Below are positions 9,662 through 19,103 of a stretch of 64,000 nt of DNA, piece after piece. The DNA is from Rhodospirillales bacterium (GTDB taxonomy: Bacteria; Pseudomonadota; Alphaproteobacteria; Acetobacterales; Acetobacteraceae). The stretch's first letter is position 1. Each line of letters starts with the position of its first letter. The notes under the pieces are model-generated. The model did no database searches and was not told the DNA's origin. It saw nothing but the letters and a program-made list of their open reading frames with translations. The translations under genes and the position numbers were made by a program. The stretch is from positions 1-64,000 of the forward strand of contig JANXSM010000058.1 of NCBI GenBank assembly GCA_025352665.1, in the 5' to 3' direction.

Positions 9662-10198
9662 GCCAGACCACCCATGCCAGCCTCCCCCAGCCGCGACGGC
9701 GGGCCGCGTGTGAATGAAGACATCCGTGCCATCCAGGTACGGCTTATCGACCAGGACGGCGAGATGCAGGGCGTGATGACCGCCCGCGATGCGCTGCTGC
9801 GCGCCTACAGCGTGGGCCTCGACCTGCTCGAGATCAGCCCGAACGCCGAGCCGCCGGTGGTCAAGATTCTCGACTTCGGCAAGTTCAAATACGAGCAGCA
9901 GAAGAAGAAGAACGAGGCCAAGAAGAAGCAGAAGGTCATCGAGATCAAAGAGGTCAAGGTTCGACCGAACATCGATGAGAACGACTACCAGGTGAAGCTG
10001 CGCGCCATGAAGTCCTTCATTGATGAGGGCGACAAGGTGAAGGTCACGCTGCGCTTCCGCGGCCGCGAAATGGCCCACCAGGATCTCGGCATCAAGGTGC
10101 TTGAGCGGATCCGCGCGGACATGGACCTCGCCACCAAGGTGGAGCAGATGCCCAAGATGGAAAATCGGCAGATGGTGATGGTGCTCACGCCGCGCTGA
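9659..10198 (+). CDS. infC: Translation initiation factor IF-3 (start codon ATA)
   Basis: Binds the 30S subunit, proofreads initiator tRNA and start codon, and blocks premature 50S joining. The N-domain ([19 protein letters not shown]), lysine-rich linker and C-domain ([33 protein letters not shown]) are complete. The first ATG in frame (9674) has no ribosome-binding site. Fifteen bases upstream an in-frame ATA follows AGGAG at 9649-9653 with 6-base spacing, giving a protein of 179 residues. Near-cognate starts (AUU, AUA, AUC) are a known feature of infC and allow autoregulation by IF-3. The start is an inference from the Shine-Dalgarno position; the gene identity is certain. Confidence 0.95.
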   Translation: MARPPMPASPSRDGGPRVNEDIRAIQVRLIDQDGEMQGVMTARDALLRAYSVGLDLLEISPNAEPPVVKILDFGKFKYEQQKKKNEAKKKQKVIEIKEVKVRPNIDENDYQVKLRAMKSFIDEGDKVKVTLRFRGREMAHQDLGIKVLERIRADMDLATKVEQMPKMENRQMVMVLTPR

Positions 10199-10236
10199 TC
10201 TGGTGCGTCGAATGGATAACCATGATGGATAGACGG

Positions 10237-10273
10237 GGGGCGTCACGCGATGGGGTGTTGCGCAGGACGCCCC
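10237..10273. terminator. Possible hairpin between convergent infC and cyclase gene
   Basis: Perfect 8-base arms GGGGCGTC (10237-10244) and GACGCCCC (10266-10273) enclose 21 bases. No T-run follows on either strand, so terminator function is only suggested by its place between two convergent genes. Confidence 0.35.
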
Positions 10274-10301
10274 ATCTCCCGGCGATCTTTGATCTGTTGG
10301 A

Positions 10302-11963
10302 TCAGGCGGTCACCACAGGCTCCACCAGCACGAGGCTGCCATGGCAGGCAGCCCTGCAGCGGCCGGCGCGCTTGGCGCTATACAACGCCTCGTCGGCAGC
10401 CTGGATCAGGGTTCGCGGGCTCGAGCCTTCGCTGGTCGGCAGCAGCGCCATCACTCCGGCGCTGACCGTGACGACCCCGAAATCCGAGTGCTCATGCGTG
10501 ATCGCCATGTTTTGGACCTGCTCGACCATGCGGTCGGCCAGGCGTTTGGCACCGGGCAGGTCGGTCTCAGGCAGAATCACGGCGATCTCCTCGCCCCCGT
10601 AACGCGCCACCAGGTCCGATCCCTCCCGCACGGAGGCGCTGATCGAGACGGACACGCTGCGCAGGCAGTCGTCACCGGCCTGATGACCGTAGCAGTCGTT
10701 GAAACGCTTGAAATGATCGACATCGAGCAGCATCAGCGCCAACGGTTGGCCGGTGCGCTGGGCCCGCAGCCATTCGCGGGCCAAGGTCATGTCGAACAGC
10801 CGACGGTTGGCGAGCCCGGTCAGCCCATCCTGCCACGCCAGGATTTCCAGCTGCTGGTCGCGGCGTTCGATCTGCTCCACCGCCTTGTTGAACATCTGGC
10901 CCAGGCGCTGGAACTCGGTGAGACGAAGCCCCGCCAGCGGCGCGCGGACCGACAGATCCCCCGCCCCCAGCCGCTGCGCCGCGCGGCCAAGCGCCTGCAG
11001 CGGGTCAGTGATCGAACGCTTGGCCACCACCCAGGCGATGGCGAGGCCCAATGACAGCATCAGCATGGTCATGCCCACCTCAACCAGCACGCGACGGTTG
11101 GCCCCCGCCAGCACCAGGGCCTGGTCAATAGCGACGGAAACCACCGCCTGACGGTCGGCATCGCCGGCCAGCCGCTGAAAGCCGACAATGCGGATCAGCC
11201 CGTCCGGCCCCTGGGTGTCCATCACCCCCGAGAACTTGGCATGAAACGCTTCCAGCAGCGGGGAGGGGGGCATGCTGCGGCCGGCGATGTCGCGTGGCGG
11301 TGGCGCCTGCGCCAGGGTGGCACCGCCCTGCAGATCGGTGATGGTGACGATCGCGGCACCGCTGGTCTGATGTTGGAGGGCGATATCGGACAGCCATCGC
11401 AGCCGCAGGGTCACCAGCAGCACGGCATTGGACCCGTCCGGCCCGGGCCTTGTGCCGGCCGGATCGTCCAGCGAAACCGGCGATCCGACTGCCGCGATCG
11501 CCTCGCCGGTGGTGCGCTTGACGATGATTTCGGTGAAGCTGCGGCCGTCCGCCCCCGGCGACAGCGCTTCCCGGAACCATGGCCGGTCGGCGACGCTGGG
11601 CGGCTTCTGCAGCCGCTCGCCGCTACTGCATATCGCGTCGCCGTCGCGGTTGCGCAATGAGATCGTGTCGATCTGCGGTTGTTCGCCGGCAACTGCCGCC
11701 AGCAGCATGTGGCAGGCGACGGGGTCTGCCGCGCGAATGACCGGAACATGGCGCAACACCCGCAGCAGGCTGGCCGCGGCCTCGATGCCGGTCACGTGCT
11801 GAGAGGCCGCGGAGCGAGCCAATTCCGCCACGTCCAGGCGCGCGTTGGCGATGGCATCCGCCCGGTCGGTCGCGGTGCGCCAGATTTGCAGGCCAAGCAT
11901 CGGAACGATGAGCACCAGCGCGAGCATCACGAGTCTTAGGCGGATTCCACTCCAAAACGACAT
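10302..11963 (-). CDS. Diguanylate cyclase with periplasmic cache-like sensor, HAMP and GGDEF
   Basis: A 553-residue membrane enzyme likely to make cyclic di-GMP. An N-terminal membrane helix (about 8-26) is followed by a roughly 250-residue extracytoplasmic domain of cache type, a second membrane helix (near 290-310), HAMP, and a GGDEF domain. The active-site loop is RYGGEEI at about 454-460, and the core begins DGLTGLANRRLFD. The residues that usually form the inhibitory RxxD site read EGSD, so product feedback may be weak. The sensed ligand is unknown. It is a single gene convergent with infC. Confidence 0.9.
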   Translation of the reverse strand: MSFWSGIRLRLVMLALVLIVPMLGLQIWRTATDRADAIANARLDVAELARSAASQHVTGIEAAASLLRVLRHVPVIRAADPVACHMLLAAVAGEQPQIDTISLRNRDGDAICSSGERLQKPPSVADRPWFREALSPGADGRSFTEIIVKRTTGEAIAAVGSPVSLDDPAGTRPGPDGSNAVLLVTLRLRWLSDIALQHQTSGAAIVTITDLQGGATLAQAPPPRDIAGRSMPPSPLLEAFHAKFSGVMDTQGPDGLIRIVGFQRLAGDADRQAVVSVAIDQALVLAGANRRVLVEVGMTMLMLSLGLAIAWVVAKRSITDPLQALGRAAQRLGAGDLSVRAPLAGLRLTEFQRLGQMFNKAVEQIERRDQQLEILAWQDGLTGLANRRLFDMTLAREWLRAQRTGQPLALMLLDVDHFKRFNDCYGHQAGDDCLRSVSVSISASVREGSDLVARYGGEEIAVILPETDLPGAKRLADRMVEQVQNMAITHEHSDFGVVTVSAGVMALLPTSEGSSPRTLIQAADEALYSAKRAGRCRAACHGSLVLVEPVVTA

Positions 11964-12045
11964 GCCGCCACTCCTGCAGGCCCGTCGTGCTGCCGGGCTT
12001 CGAAGTATGGCTCTGCAATCTCTAACAAGGTCTTAGGAGGCTGGT

Positions 12046-12975
12046 TCAGCCCGGCTGTTTCGCCTTGTGGGCGAGCAGTGCCATCAACCGGCGATCCCGC
12101 CATTCCTGCCGAGCAGCGTGCTCCTCCAGCGGCAGATCGTGGCGCATGGTGGCGTCGACATCGCCGACCAGCTCGGGGGTCATCTCGATCGGGTTCTGCT
12201 CGGCCTCCACTTCGCGGTACAGCCTGCCGTAGCGCTCGCAATAATCGGCAAGACCGCCGGGCGCGTTCAGGTCAATCGTCTCGAACGGGCCCATGAAGGC
12301 CCAACGCAGCCCCAACCCGTGCTTGATCGTGGCGTCGAGGTCCTCGGGCGAGACCACGCCGTCCGACACCAGGCGGAAGGCCTCCGCCACCAGCGCGATC
12401 TGCAGTCGGTTGAGCACGAAGCCCTTGACCTCGCGCTTGACGGTCGCCGGCACCATGCCCGCGCTCTCCATCAGAGTGCGCGTGCGAGCCACAACCTCCT
12501 GCGCCGTCCAAGGTGCCGGGCACAGCTCGACCACCGGCACGAGATACGGCGGGTTGACGGGATGGGCCACCAGGCAGCGGGCCCGGCCGCGCAGCTCGCG
12601 GGTGAAGGCACTGGCGGGAATACCGCTGGTCGAGCTGGCGAGCACGCAGGATTTATCGGCGATCGCGTCCATCTGCGCGAACAGCTCTATTTTGGCGGCG
12701 ACTTGCTCCGGCCCGTTTTCCTGCACATGCACGGCGCCGTCGAGCGCCGCCTCCAGGCTCGGCGCCAGGCTGATACGTGCCATCACCGCGTCTGGCGTGT
12801 CGGCGAGCAATCCGGCATCGCGCAGTTCGGGCAGCCGTGCCGCAATGAAACCCAGCGCAGTCGAGGCTGCGTGCTGCGAGCTGTCGTAGAGCGAGACGGC
12901 AAACCCGGCACGGGCAAAGACGATGGACCAGGCGCGGCCGATCAAACCTGCGCCGATAATTGCGATTTTCTGCAT
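12046..12975 (-). CDS. 3-hydroxyacyl-CoA dehydrogenase family protein (lambda-crystallin/carnitine dehydrogenase-like)
   Basis: A 309-residue NAD-dependent 3-hydroxy-acid or 3-hydroxyacyl-CoA dehydrogenase. The N-terminal Rossmann motif is GAGLIG (residues 8-13). The catalytic histidine lies in LVAHPVNPPYLVPVVE (H138), and the C-terminal helical domain contains GFVLNRLQIALVAEAFRLV. The HPVNPP context is typical of the lambda-crystallin/L-gulonate dehydrogenase and carnitine dehydrogenase branch. The ATG at 12975 follows GGGAG with good spacing. It diverges from the 2-hydroxyacid dehydrogenase gene. Confidence 0.85.
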   Translation of the reverse strand: MQKIAIIGAGLIGRAWSIVFARAGFAVSLYDSSQHAASTALGFIAARLPELRDAGLLADTPDAVMARISLAPSLEAALDGAVHVQENGPEQVAAKIELFAQMDAIADKSCVLASSTSGIPASAFTRELRGRARCLVAHPVNPPYLVPVVELCPAPWTAQEVVARTRTLMESAGMVPATVKREVKGFVLNRLQIALVAEAFRLVSDGVVSPEDLDATIKHGLGLRWAFMGPFETIDLNAPGGLADYCERYGRLYREVEAEQNPIEMTPELVGDVDATMRHDLPLEEHAARQEWRDRRLMALLAHKAKQPG

Positions 12976-13070
12976 GCTGATCTCCCGGAGCGCGATCACA
13001 CCATTCTCAGCCGGCCTTGCGCAAGGCCCCAGCTGTCGGCAGGCTGCGGCGCCAGGGAGCGGAACACGAA

Positions 13071-14042
13071 ATGACCATGAAACGCATCGCCGTGCTCGAT
13101 GATTGGCAGGGCATCGCGGCCGACGCCTGCGACTGGTCCGCCCCCGCCGCGCAGGCGGAACTGGTGTTCTTCCGCGAGGCCTTCTCCGATCTCGACGCCG
13201 CGGTGGCGGAACTGGTCGATTTCGACGCCGTGGTCGCCATGCGCGAGCGCACCGCCTTCGGCCCCGCCCTGCTGGACCGGCTGCCGCGTTTGCGTCTGCT
13301 GAGCTTCACCGGCGCGCGCAACGCCGCCGTCGACATTGGCGCCTGCACCGAGCGGGGCATACTGGTGTGCCACACCACTGGCTCGCCGCCGACCCATGGC
13401 ACCGCCGAACTGGCGCTGGGGCTGATGCTGGCGGCGGCGCGGCAGCTTCCGCTGGGAGATGCCGAAATCCGCGGCGGCCGGTTCCAGGAAAACCTGCCGC
13501 TGGGCATCGAGCTGTCCGGGCTGACCCTGGGTGTCATCGGCCTCGGCAAGCTCGGCAGCCGCATGGCGCATTATGGCAACGCGCTCGGCATGCAGGTGAT
13601 CGCCTGGAGCCCCAACCTCACCGACGAACGCGCCATTGCGGCCGGCGCCACCTGCGTGGAGAAGGCCGAGTTGCTGGCCCGCGCCGATGCGATCACCGTG
13701 CATCTCGTGCTGTCCGAGCGCAGCCGCAACACGCTCACCGCGGCCGACATCGCTGCCATCCGCCCCGGCGCCATCCTGGTCAACACCTCCCGCGCCGGGC
13801 TTATCGACCAGCCGGCGTTGCTGGCCGCCGTTCACGCGGGCCGGCTGGTCGCAGCACTCGACGTGTTCAACACCGAGCCGTTGCCGGCAGGCGATCCGTG
13901 GCGCAAGGCGCCCAACACCGTGCTGTCGCCGCATCTCGGCTACGTCACCGCCGGCAACATGCAGGCGCTCTACCGCGAATCGGCTGCCAATCTCGACGCC
14001 TGGCTCAAGGGTGCGCCGATCCGCACACTGAACACCGTCTGA
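13071..14042 (+). CDS. D-2-hydroxyacid dehydrogenase, NAD-dependent
   Basis: A 323-residue protein of the D-isomer 2-hydroxyacid dehydrogenase family, which reduces 2-keto acids or oxidises D-2-hydroxy acids. The NAD site is G157-L-G159-K-L-G162. The VNTSRAGLIDQPALLAAV and SPHLGYVT (catalytic His) blocks are intact. Family members include phosphoglycerate and hydroxypyruvate dehydrogenases; the substrate is not resolved. It is followed after 19 bases by a zinc alcohol dehydrogenase, which suggests a two-gene transcript. Confidence 0.88.
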   Translation: MTMKRIAVLDDWQGIAADACDWSAPAAQAELVFFREAFSDLDAAVAELVDFDAVVAMRERTAFGPALLDRLPRLRLLSFTGARNAAVDIGACTERGILVCHTTGSPPTHGTAELALGLMLAAARQLPLGDAEIRGGRFQENLPLGIELSGLTLGVIGLGKLGSRMAHYGNALGMQVIAWSPNLTDERAIAAGATCVEKAELLARADAITVHLVLSERSRNTLTAADIAAIRPGAILVNTSRAGLIDQPALLAAVHAGRLVAALDVFNTEPLPAGDPWRKAPNTVLSPHLGYVTAGNMQALYRESAANLDAWLKGAPIRTLNTV

Positions 14043-14061
14043 TCCAACCGGAGTGTCCGCC

Positions 14062-15117
14062 ATGCATGCCTGGGCTGTTGTCGAGAACGGAGCGCCGCTG
14101 CAGGAACTGCAGCTGCCCACGCCAGTGCCCACGGGCACGCAAATCCTGCTGGAAACCACGCATTGCGGGGTGTGTCACTCGGATCTGCATCTGTGGGAGG
14201 GCGGCTACGATCTAGGGTCCGGCAAGACGCTGCGCATGGCTGATCGCGGCGTGGTGCTGCCGCTGGTGATGGGCCACGAGATCGTCGGCAAGGTCGTGGC
14301 CATGGGGCCAGATGCCACGGGTGTTGCCCTCGGCGATGTCCGGATCGTGTTCCCCTGGGTCGGCTGCGGCATATGCCGCCTGTGCCTGGCCGAGGAGGAC
14401 AACATGTGCGCCAACGGGCGCAGTATTGGAGTTTACCAGAACGGCGGCTACGGCAGCCATGTGGTGGCGCCGCATCCGCGCCACCTGGTCGATCCCGGCA
14501 CGCTCGATCTTTCAGTGGCGGCAACCTATGCCTGCTCAGGGATCACCGTGTTTTCAGCCATCCGCAAGGTGATGCCGCTGCCGGCGGACGAGGCGATCGT
14601 GCTGGTCGGAGCCGGCGGGCTGGGGCTGAACGCCATCGCGGTGCTGCGCGCCCTTGGCCATCAGAATATCATCAGCGTCGACGTCAGCGCCGAAAAGCGC
14701 GCGGCGGCCTTGGCCGCTGGCGCCACCACGGCGGTGGACGGCAGCGGCGAAGGCGTCTCGGCACGCATCATCGAGGCCGCGGGCGGCCAAGTCGCCGCCA
14801 TCATCGATCTCGTCAACGGCACGGCGACCGCGCGCTTCAGCTTCGATTCGCTGCGCAAGGGCGGCAAGCTGATCCAGGTCGGCCTGTTCGGCGGCGAGCT
14901 GAACCTGCCGCTGCCGCTCATGGCCATGCGCGCGCTGACCGTGCAGGGCAGCTACGTCGGCAACCCCAAGGAGCTGCGTGAGCTGGTGGCGATCGCCCAG
15001 ACCGGCAAGCTGCCGGCGCTGCCGATCACCGAAATGCCCGCCTCGGAGGCGAACGCCGCCCTGATGCGCCTGCGCGACGGCAAGGTAACCGGCCGCCTGG
15101 TGCTGCGCGCCGGGTAA
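14062..15117 (+). CDS. Zinc-dependent alcohol dehydrogenase (medium chain)
   Basis: A 351-residue MDR-family dehydrogenase. The catalytic zinc ligands lie in GVCHSD (C38, H39) and GHE. A structural zinc lobe is present (CGICRLCLAEEDNMC), and the NAD-binding motif is GAGGLGLNAI. ATG 14062 is chosen because GGAG lies eight bases upstream; a GTG three codons earlier is the alternative. It probably oxidises an alcohol or reduces an aldehyde, perhaps together with the preceding hydroxyacid dehydrogenase. Confidence 0.88.
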   Translation: MHAWAVVENGAPLQELQLPTPVPTGTQILLETTHCGVCHSDLHLWEGGYDLGSGKTLRMADRGVVLPLVMGHEIVGKVVAMGPDATGVALGDVRIVFPWVGCGICRLCLAEEDNMCANGRSIGVYQNGGYGSHVVAPHPRHLVDPGTLDLSVAATYACSGITVFSAIRKVMPLPADEAIVLVGAGGLGLNAIAVLRALGHQNIISVDVSAEKRAAALAAGATTAVDGSGEGVSARIIEAAGGQVAAIIDLVNGTATARFSFDSLRKGGKLIQVGLFGGELNLPLPLMAMRALTVQGSYVGNPKELRELVAIAQTGKLPALPITEMPASEANAALMRLRDGKVTGRLVLRAG

Positions 15118-15129
15118 CCAGTCGTTAAG

Positions 15130-16056
15130 CTATGCAGCCCGACCTAACGCCGTCATGAACTCCGCCCAGTCGCGTTTGCTCATGCCGCTGTTGGGTTGGG
15201 TGACGGCATCGCCGGCCAGCATGCGCTTCACCGCAGTCAGCATCGGGCCTGAGAAGGTAACGGCGCCGAGCCGGTAGTCGCGAAAAGCCTCCCAGCACAG
15301 GGGCACCCACGCCTTCACGCTCTCCAGCATCGCCTCCGCATAGACGCGGATTTCATACTGTGCGTGCGCGTCGATGCGCAGCGACAGGAAGTGCAGGAGA
15401 TTGTGCAGATCGATCTTCCAATACCACTGCGTGTAGGTGTTGAGCGTGAGGTTCATGCGGGCGAGCTCGCGCGCCAGGCCCTGGCGCGTGGGGTCCGCGC
15501 CATCTTCGTTCAGCATTTCCGCGTAATGCGCATAGGTTTGCTCGGCATCGCCGCGCAACAGGTCCAGCACGCGGGCGGCTTCGTCGCCGACCAGCACGTC
15601 GCCCCGGCCTTGGCGGTTGGCGCTGCTTTGGGCCGCCAAATTCTCTGGCGCGGGGATGTAGAACTCGCGGTCCAGGATCGAGTAGCGAGCGGAATACTCG
15701 TTCACATTGGCGGTGCGGTGGCGGATCCACTGGCGTGCGACGAAAATTGGCAGCTTCACATGGAATTTGATTTCGCACATCTCGAATGGCGTGCTGTGGC
15801 GATGGCGCATGAGGTAGCGGATCAGTCCGGCATCCTCGCTCACCTTGCGGGTGCCGCGGCCGTAGCTGACGCGGGCAGACTGCACCACGGCTGCGTCGTC
15901 ACCCATATAATCGACCACGCGGACGAATCCGTGGTCGAGCACTGGCATCGCATTGTACAGCATGGCCTCCAGCGCCGGCACGGTGGCGCGGCGCGTCTCG
16001 GCTACCTGCGCACGCAGGGCTGCTATCTCGGCGGCCTGGTCTTCGGTCAGCGGCAT
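15130..16056 (-). CDS. thyX: FAD-dependent thymidylate synthase
   Basis: Methylates dUMP to dTMP using methylene-tetrahydrofolate, FAD and NADPH. The 308-residue protein carries the diagnostic RHR-x7-S motif (R112-H-R114 to S122). It is longer than the roughly 220-residue minimal enzymes because of N- and C-terminal extensions, as in other alphaproteobacteria. No thyA is in the window. It is divergent from the tmRNA gene. Confidence 0.97.
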   Translation of the reverse strand: MPLTEDQAAEIAALRAQVAETRRATVPALEAMLYNAMPVLDHGFVRVVDYMGDDAAVVQSARVSYGRGTRKVSEDAGLIRYLMRHRHSTPFEMCEIKFHVKLPIFVARQWIRHRTANVNEYSARYSILDREFYIPAPENLAAQSSANRQGRGDVLVGDEAARVLDLLRGDAEQTYAHYAEMLNEDGADPTRQGLARELARMNLTLNTYTQWYWKIDLHNLLHFLSLRIDAHAQYEIRVYAEAMLESVKAWVPLCWEAFRDYRLGAVTFSGPMLTAVKRMLAGDAVTQPNSGMSKRDWAEFMTALGRAA

Positions 16057-16099
16057 CGTGGCTCTTTCATCTGCTGGTCATGTAGCCTATATGTTGCGG

Positions 16100-16355
16100 G
16101 CCAGCTTGCTGGCTATGGTGATAAACGGTGCGTGGAATAAGCATTGTGGACCCGGGGGCAGTGCCCGGCGCCTCCACCAACCAAACCCTGTGATTGCAGG
16201 ATGTTGGGGGCGATACAGGCTCGACACGTGTGGTAAAGACTCACTTTTTGCCCGGCATGATTCCGCCGTCATCGGGTCATTTTACAGGTGCCAATGACAA
16301 TCATCAGGCGCTCGCTGTCGCTGCATAAGCGATAAGCGCGGTTAGGGGGGCCCCG
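16100..16355 (+). ncRNA. ssrA: tmRNA, two-piece (permuted) form
   Basis: Rescues stalled ribosomes and tags the nascent protein. The gene is permuted: the acceptor piece comes first and ends CGCCTCC-A-CCA (16169-16179). A 26-base intervening segment follows, then the coding piece starting GGGGGCG (16206-16212). These two 7-base strands pair as the acceptor stem with one G-U pair. The T-arm is CCGGG (16152-16156), a 7-base loop GGCAGTG, and CCCGG (16164-16168). The tag frame lies at 16290-16328. The outer boundaries at both ends are approximate. Two-piece tmRNA is known from alphaproteobacteria and a few other groups. Confidence 0.93.
16290..16328 (+). other. tmRNA tag-peptide reading frame
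   Basis: Read from the resume codon GCC, the frame gives A-N-D-N-H-Q-A-L-A-V-A-A and then TAA. The ANDN start and AVAA end match known alphaproteobacterial tags; the terminal hydrophobic residues are the ClpX recognition element and the N-terminal part contacts SspB. Confidence 0.93.
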
Positions 16356-16430
16356 GGCAACAGAATGCCCCCCACTCTTCCCCGGTTCGCTGACAGTCGC
16401 TATGGAACGGGACAACCCGCGAGGATCCCT

Positions 16431-16928
16431 ATGGACGAGACCGAGGAGCAGACCCCCACCAGTCTGCTGCCATACGACGATTGGACCGAGGAAGCGCTGC
16501 GCCATGTCATGGTGCGGGCTCTGCGGCACGCTGGCAGCCAAGGTCTGCCCGGCGAGCACCATTTCTACATCACCTTCCGCACCGACCATCCCGGCACCGT
16601 CATTCCTGCCCGTCTGCGCGCACAGTACCGTGAGGAAATGACGATCGTGCTCCAGCACCAGTTCTGGGATCTGACGGTGGACGAGGTGGCTGGCCTGTTT
16701 ACTGTCGGTCTGTCGTTCGGCGGTGTGTCCTCCACCCTGCGCATCCCGCTGGCCGCGGTCACCGCCTTTGCGGACCCGCATGTGAAATACGGTCTGCGCT
16801 TCCGCGCGGAGGAGCACCCGACCGAGCCCGAACCGCAGCCGGTGCCAGATGAGGCGACCGAGCCGGTGCAGCCCCAGGTGGTCAGCCTGGATGCGTTCCG
16901 TCGCCGCACGCCGCCTAAAGAAACCTGA
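16431..16928 (+). CDS. sspB: ClpXP adaptor SspB (alphaproteobacterial type)
   Basis: Tethers ssrA-tagged proteins to ClpX and speeds their degradation by ClpXP. The 165-residue protein has the family core [32 protein letters not shown] and [23 protein letters not shown] Pro/Glu-rich linker and a C-terminal [10 protein letters not shown] segment follow, the latter being the likely ClpX-docking tail. The start at 16431 follows GAGG. It lies directly downstream of the tmRNA whose products it delivers, and 16 bases upstream of the fumarase gene. Confidence 0.92.
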   Translation: MDETEEQTPTSLLPYDDWTEEALRHVMVRALRHAGSQGLPGEHHFYITFRTDHPGTVIPARLRAQYREEMTIVLQHQFWDLTVDEVAGLFTVGLSFGGVSSTLRIPLAAVTAFADPHVKYGLRFRAEEHPTEPEPQPVPDEATEPVQPQVVSLDAFRRRTPPKET

Positions 16929-16944
16929 TACCGGGGACCCGAGG

Positions 16945-18588
16945 ATGAACGAGACCGCGCGGCCGCAGAACTTCCTCTATTCGCCGGTCTACCCGCTCGG
17001 CCCGGATCCCACCCCCTGGCGCAAGCTGGCCATCGACGGTGCGACCACGGCCAGTTTCGAAGGCCATCGGGTCCTCAAGATCAAGCCGGAAGCGCTCAGC
17101 GAGCTTGCTTTCCAGGCGTTCCACGACGTGTCGCATCTGTTGCGTCCGGCACATCTCGCCAGCCTGCGAGCCATCCTCGATGATCCCGAAGCCTCGTCCA
17201 ACGACCGGTTCGTCGCACTCGACCTGTTGAAGAACGCCAATATCGCCGCCGGCGGCGTGCTGCCGATGTGCCAGGACACCGGCACGGCCATCGTGTTCGG
17301 CAAGAAGGGCCAGCGAGTCTGGGTCGAGGGCAATGAGGAGGAAGCGATCAGTTGGGGCGTGCATCGCACCTACACCGAGACCAACCTGCGTTATTCGCAG
17401 ATGGCGCCGCTTTCGATGTTCGACGAGGTCAACACCGGCAACAACTTGCCCGTGCAGTTCGACATCCTGGCAGCCCCCGGCGAGTACCACGCCGACGAAT
17501 TTCACCTCATGTTCGTGGCCAAAGGCGGCGGCTCCGCCAACAAGACGTTCCTGTTCCAGGAAACCCGCGCCATCCTGACGCCAACCAAGATCCTGCAATT
17601 CCTCGAAACCAAGATGAAGTCGCTGGGCACGTCGGCTTGCCCTCCCTACCATTTGTCCATCGTCATCGGCGGCACCTCGGCCGAGACCACGCTCAAGACG
17701 GTCAAGCTCGGTTCGACCAAATGGCTCGACCAGTTGCCCACCAGCGGCAGCCGGGCCGGCCATGCATTCCGCGATCTCGACATGGAGCAGCAGGTGCTGG
17801 AGCTGTCGCGCACCACGGGGATCGGCGCCCAGTTCGGCGGCAAGTATTTCTGCCATGATGTGCGGGTGATCCGCCTGCCACGCCACGGCGCCAGCCTTCC
17901 GGTGGGCATCGGTGTGTCCTGCTCGGCCGATCGGCAGGTGAAGGCCAAGATCACGCCAGAGGGCATTTTCCTGGAACAGCTGGAGACCGACCCGCATAAA
18001 TATCTGCCGGAAACCACTGCCGATATTCTCGGCGGTGACGTGGTGGCGATTGACCTTAACAAGCCTATGGCCGAGATCCGCGCAGAGCTGACGAAATACC
18101 CGGTCAAGACGCGTCTGGCGCTGACCGGCACCATGGTGGTGGCGCGCGACATCGCCCATGCCAAGCTGGCCGAACGGCTCGCCCGCGGCGAGGGCCTGCC
18201 CGACTACCTCAAGAACCACCCGGTCTATTACGCAGGCCCCGCCAAAACCCCGGAAGGCTACGCCACCGGCGCTTTCGGCCCGACCACGGCGGGGCGTATG
18301 GACAGTTATGTCGCGGATTTCCAAGCTGCCGGTGGTTCGCTGGTGATGCTCGCCAAGGGCAACCGCTCGCGTGCGGTGCGCGATGCCTGCCAGAAATACG
18401 GTGGCTTCTACCTCGGCTCAGTCGGCGGCCCTGCCGCACGATTGGCACAGGACTGCATTCGCAAGGTCGAGGTGCTGGAATATCCGGAGCTTGGCATGGA
18501 AGCCGTCTGGCGCATCGAAGTGGAAGATTTCCCGGCCTTCATCGTGACTGACGACAAGGGCCATGATTTCTATGAAGGTACCGTTTGA
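16945..18588 (+). CDS. Fumarate hydratase, class I (Fe-S)
   Basis: TCA-cycle enzyme that interconverts fumarate and malate with an oxygen-labile [4Fe-4S] cluster. It is 547 residues, the usual length for the single-chain class I form. Candidate cluster cysteines are in [18 protein letters not shown] and GVSCSADRQ. The C-terminal beta domain includes [29 protein letters not shown] 16945 follows GAGG directly, which is closer than usual but the family alignment starts here. It is downstream of sspB and possibly co-transcribed. Confidence 0.95.
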   Translation: MNETARPQNFLYSPVYPLGPDPTPWRKLAIDGATTASFEGHRVLKIKPEALSELAFQAFHDVSHLLRPAHLASLRAILDDPEASSNDRFVALDLLKNANIAAGGVLPMCQDTGTAIVFGKKGQRVWVEGNEEEAISWGVHRTYTETNLRYSQMAPLSMFDEVNTGNNLPVQFDILAAPGEYHADEFHLMFVAKGGGSANKTFLFQETRAILTPTKILQFLETKMKSLGTSACPPYHLSIVIGGTSAETTLKTVKLGSTKWLDQLPTSGSRAGHAFRDLDMEQQVLELSRTTGIGAQFGGKYFCHDVRVIRLPRHGASLPVGIGVSCSADRQVKAKITPEGIFLEQLETDPHKYLPETTADILGGDVVAIDLNKPMAEIRAELTKYPVKTRLALTGTMVVARDIAHAKLAERLARGEGLPDYLKNHPVYYAGPAKTPEGYATGAFGPTTAGRMDSYVADFQAAGGSLVMLAKGNRSRAVRDACQKYGGFYLGSVGGPAARLAQDCIRKVEVLEYPELGMEAVWRIEVEDFPAFIVTDDKGHDFYEGTV

Positions 18589-18688
18589 TGTCCTGTTTCA
18601 GAAATTCGAAGCCGAATTTCCGCGACATCGGTCCTGGTTCAGTGTTCTGCTGGTTCAAGAAACACAAGCGTAGTTCAGGGGCAGGACA
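18589..18688 (+). repeat. Structured intergenic segment downstream of fumarase
   Basis: A perfect hairpin GAAATTCG-AAGC-CGAATTTC (18601-18620) sits inside an outer inverted pair TGTCCTG (18589-18595) and CAGGACA (18682-18688). It could be a terminator or RNA processing site; no T-run follows. Confidence 0.4.
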
Positions 18689-18691
18689 CTA

Positions 18692-19093
18692 ATGCGTTTC
18701 ACCGTCGACCGACTTGATCATCTGGTGCTGCATTGCGCCGATGTCGAAGTGACCGCCGCCTGGTATCAGCGCGTGCTGGGCATGGACCGGGAGGAATTCG
18801 GCGATGAGAACCGCACGGCGCTGAACTTCGGAGGCCAGAAGATGAACCTGCGGCCGGTCACGGCTGACACCACGGCCTGGCTCACCTCGAACAAGGTGGC
18901 ACCCGGCACCGCGGATCTGTGTTTCATCACCGCTGTCCGCCCGCAGGACGTGCTGGTGCATCTGGCCGGCTGCCTGGTCAGCGTCGAGCAGGGGCCGGTG
19001 CCCAAGACCGGCGCACTCGGGCCAATGACTTCGGTGTATTGTCGCGACCCCGACGGGAATCTCATCGAAATCTCGTCCTATTTCACCGACTGA
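18692..19093 (+). CDS. VOC (glyoxalase/bleomycin-resistance fold) protein
   Basis: A 133-residue single-domain vicinal-oxygen-chelate protein. It opens with DRLDHLVLHCADVEVTAAWYQRVLGM and ends SVYCRDPDGNLIEISSY, the two halves that supply metal ligands (first His, last Glu). Members act as dioxygenases, glyoxalases or antibiotic-binding proteins; the function here is not resolved. queA follows after 10 bases. Confidence 0.85.
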   Translation: MRFTVDRLDHLVLHCADVEVTAAWYQRVLGMDREEFGDENRTALNFGGQKMNLRPVTADTTAWLTSNKVAPGTADLCFITAVRPQDVLVHLAGCLVSVEQGPVPKTGALGPMTSVYCRDPDGNLIEISSYFTD

Positions 19094-19103
19094 CAGCCAA
19101 TCC

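Noticed and set aside
16915-18324. 469-codon minus-strand open frame
   Set aside because: It lies antisense to the fumarase gene, which has strong family motifs throughout.
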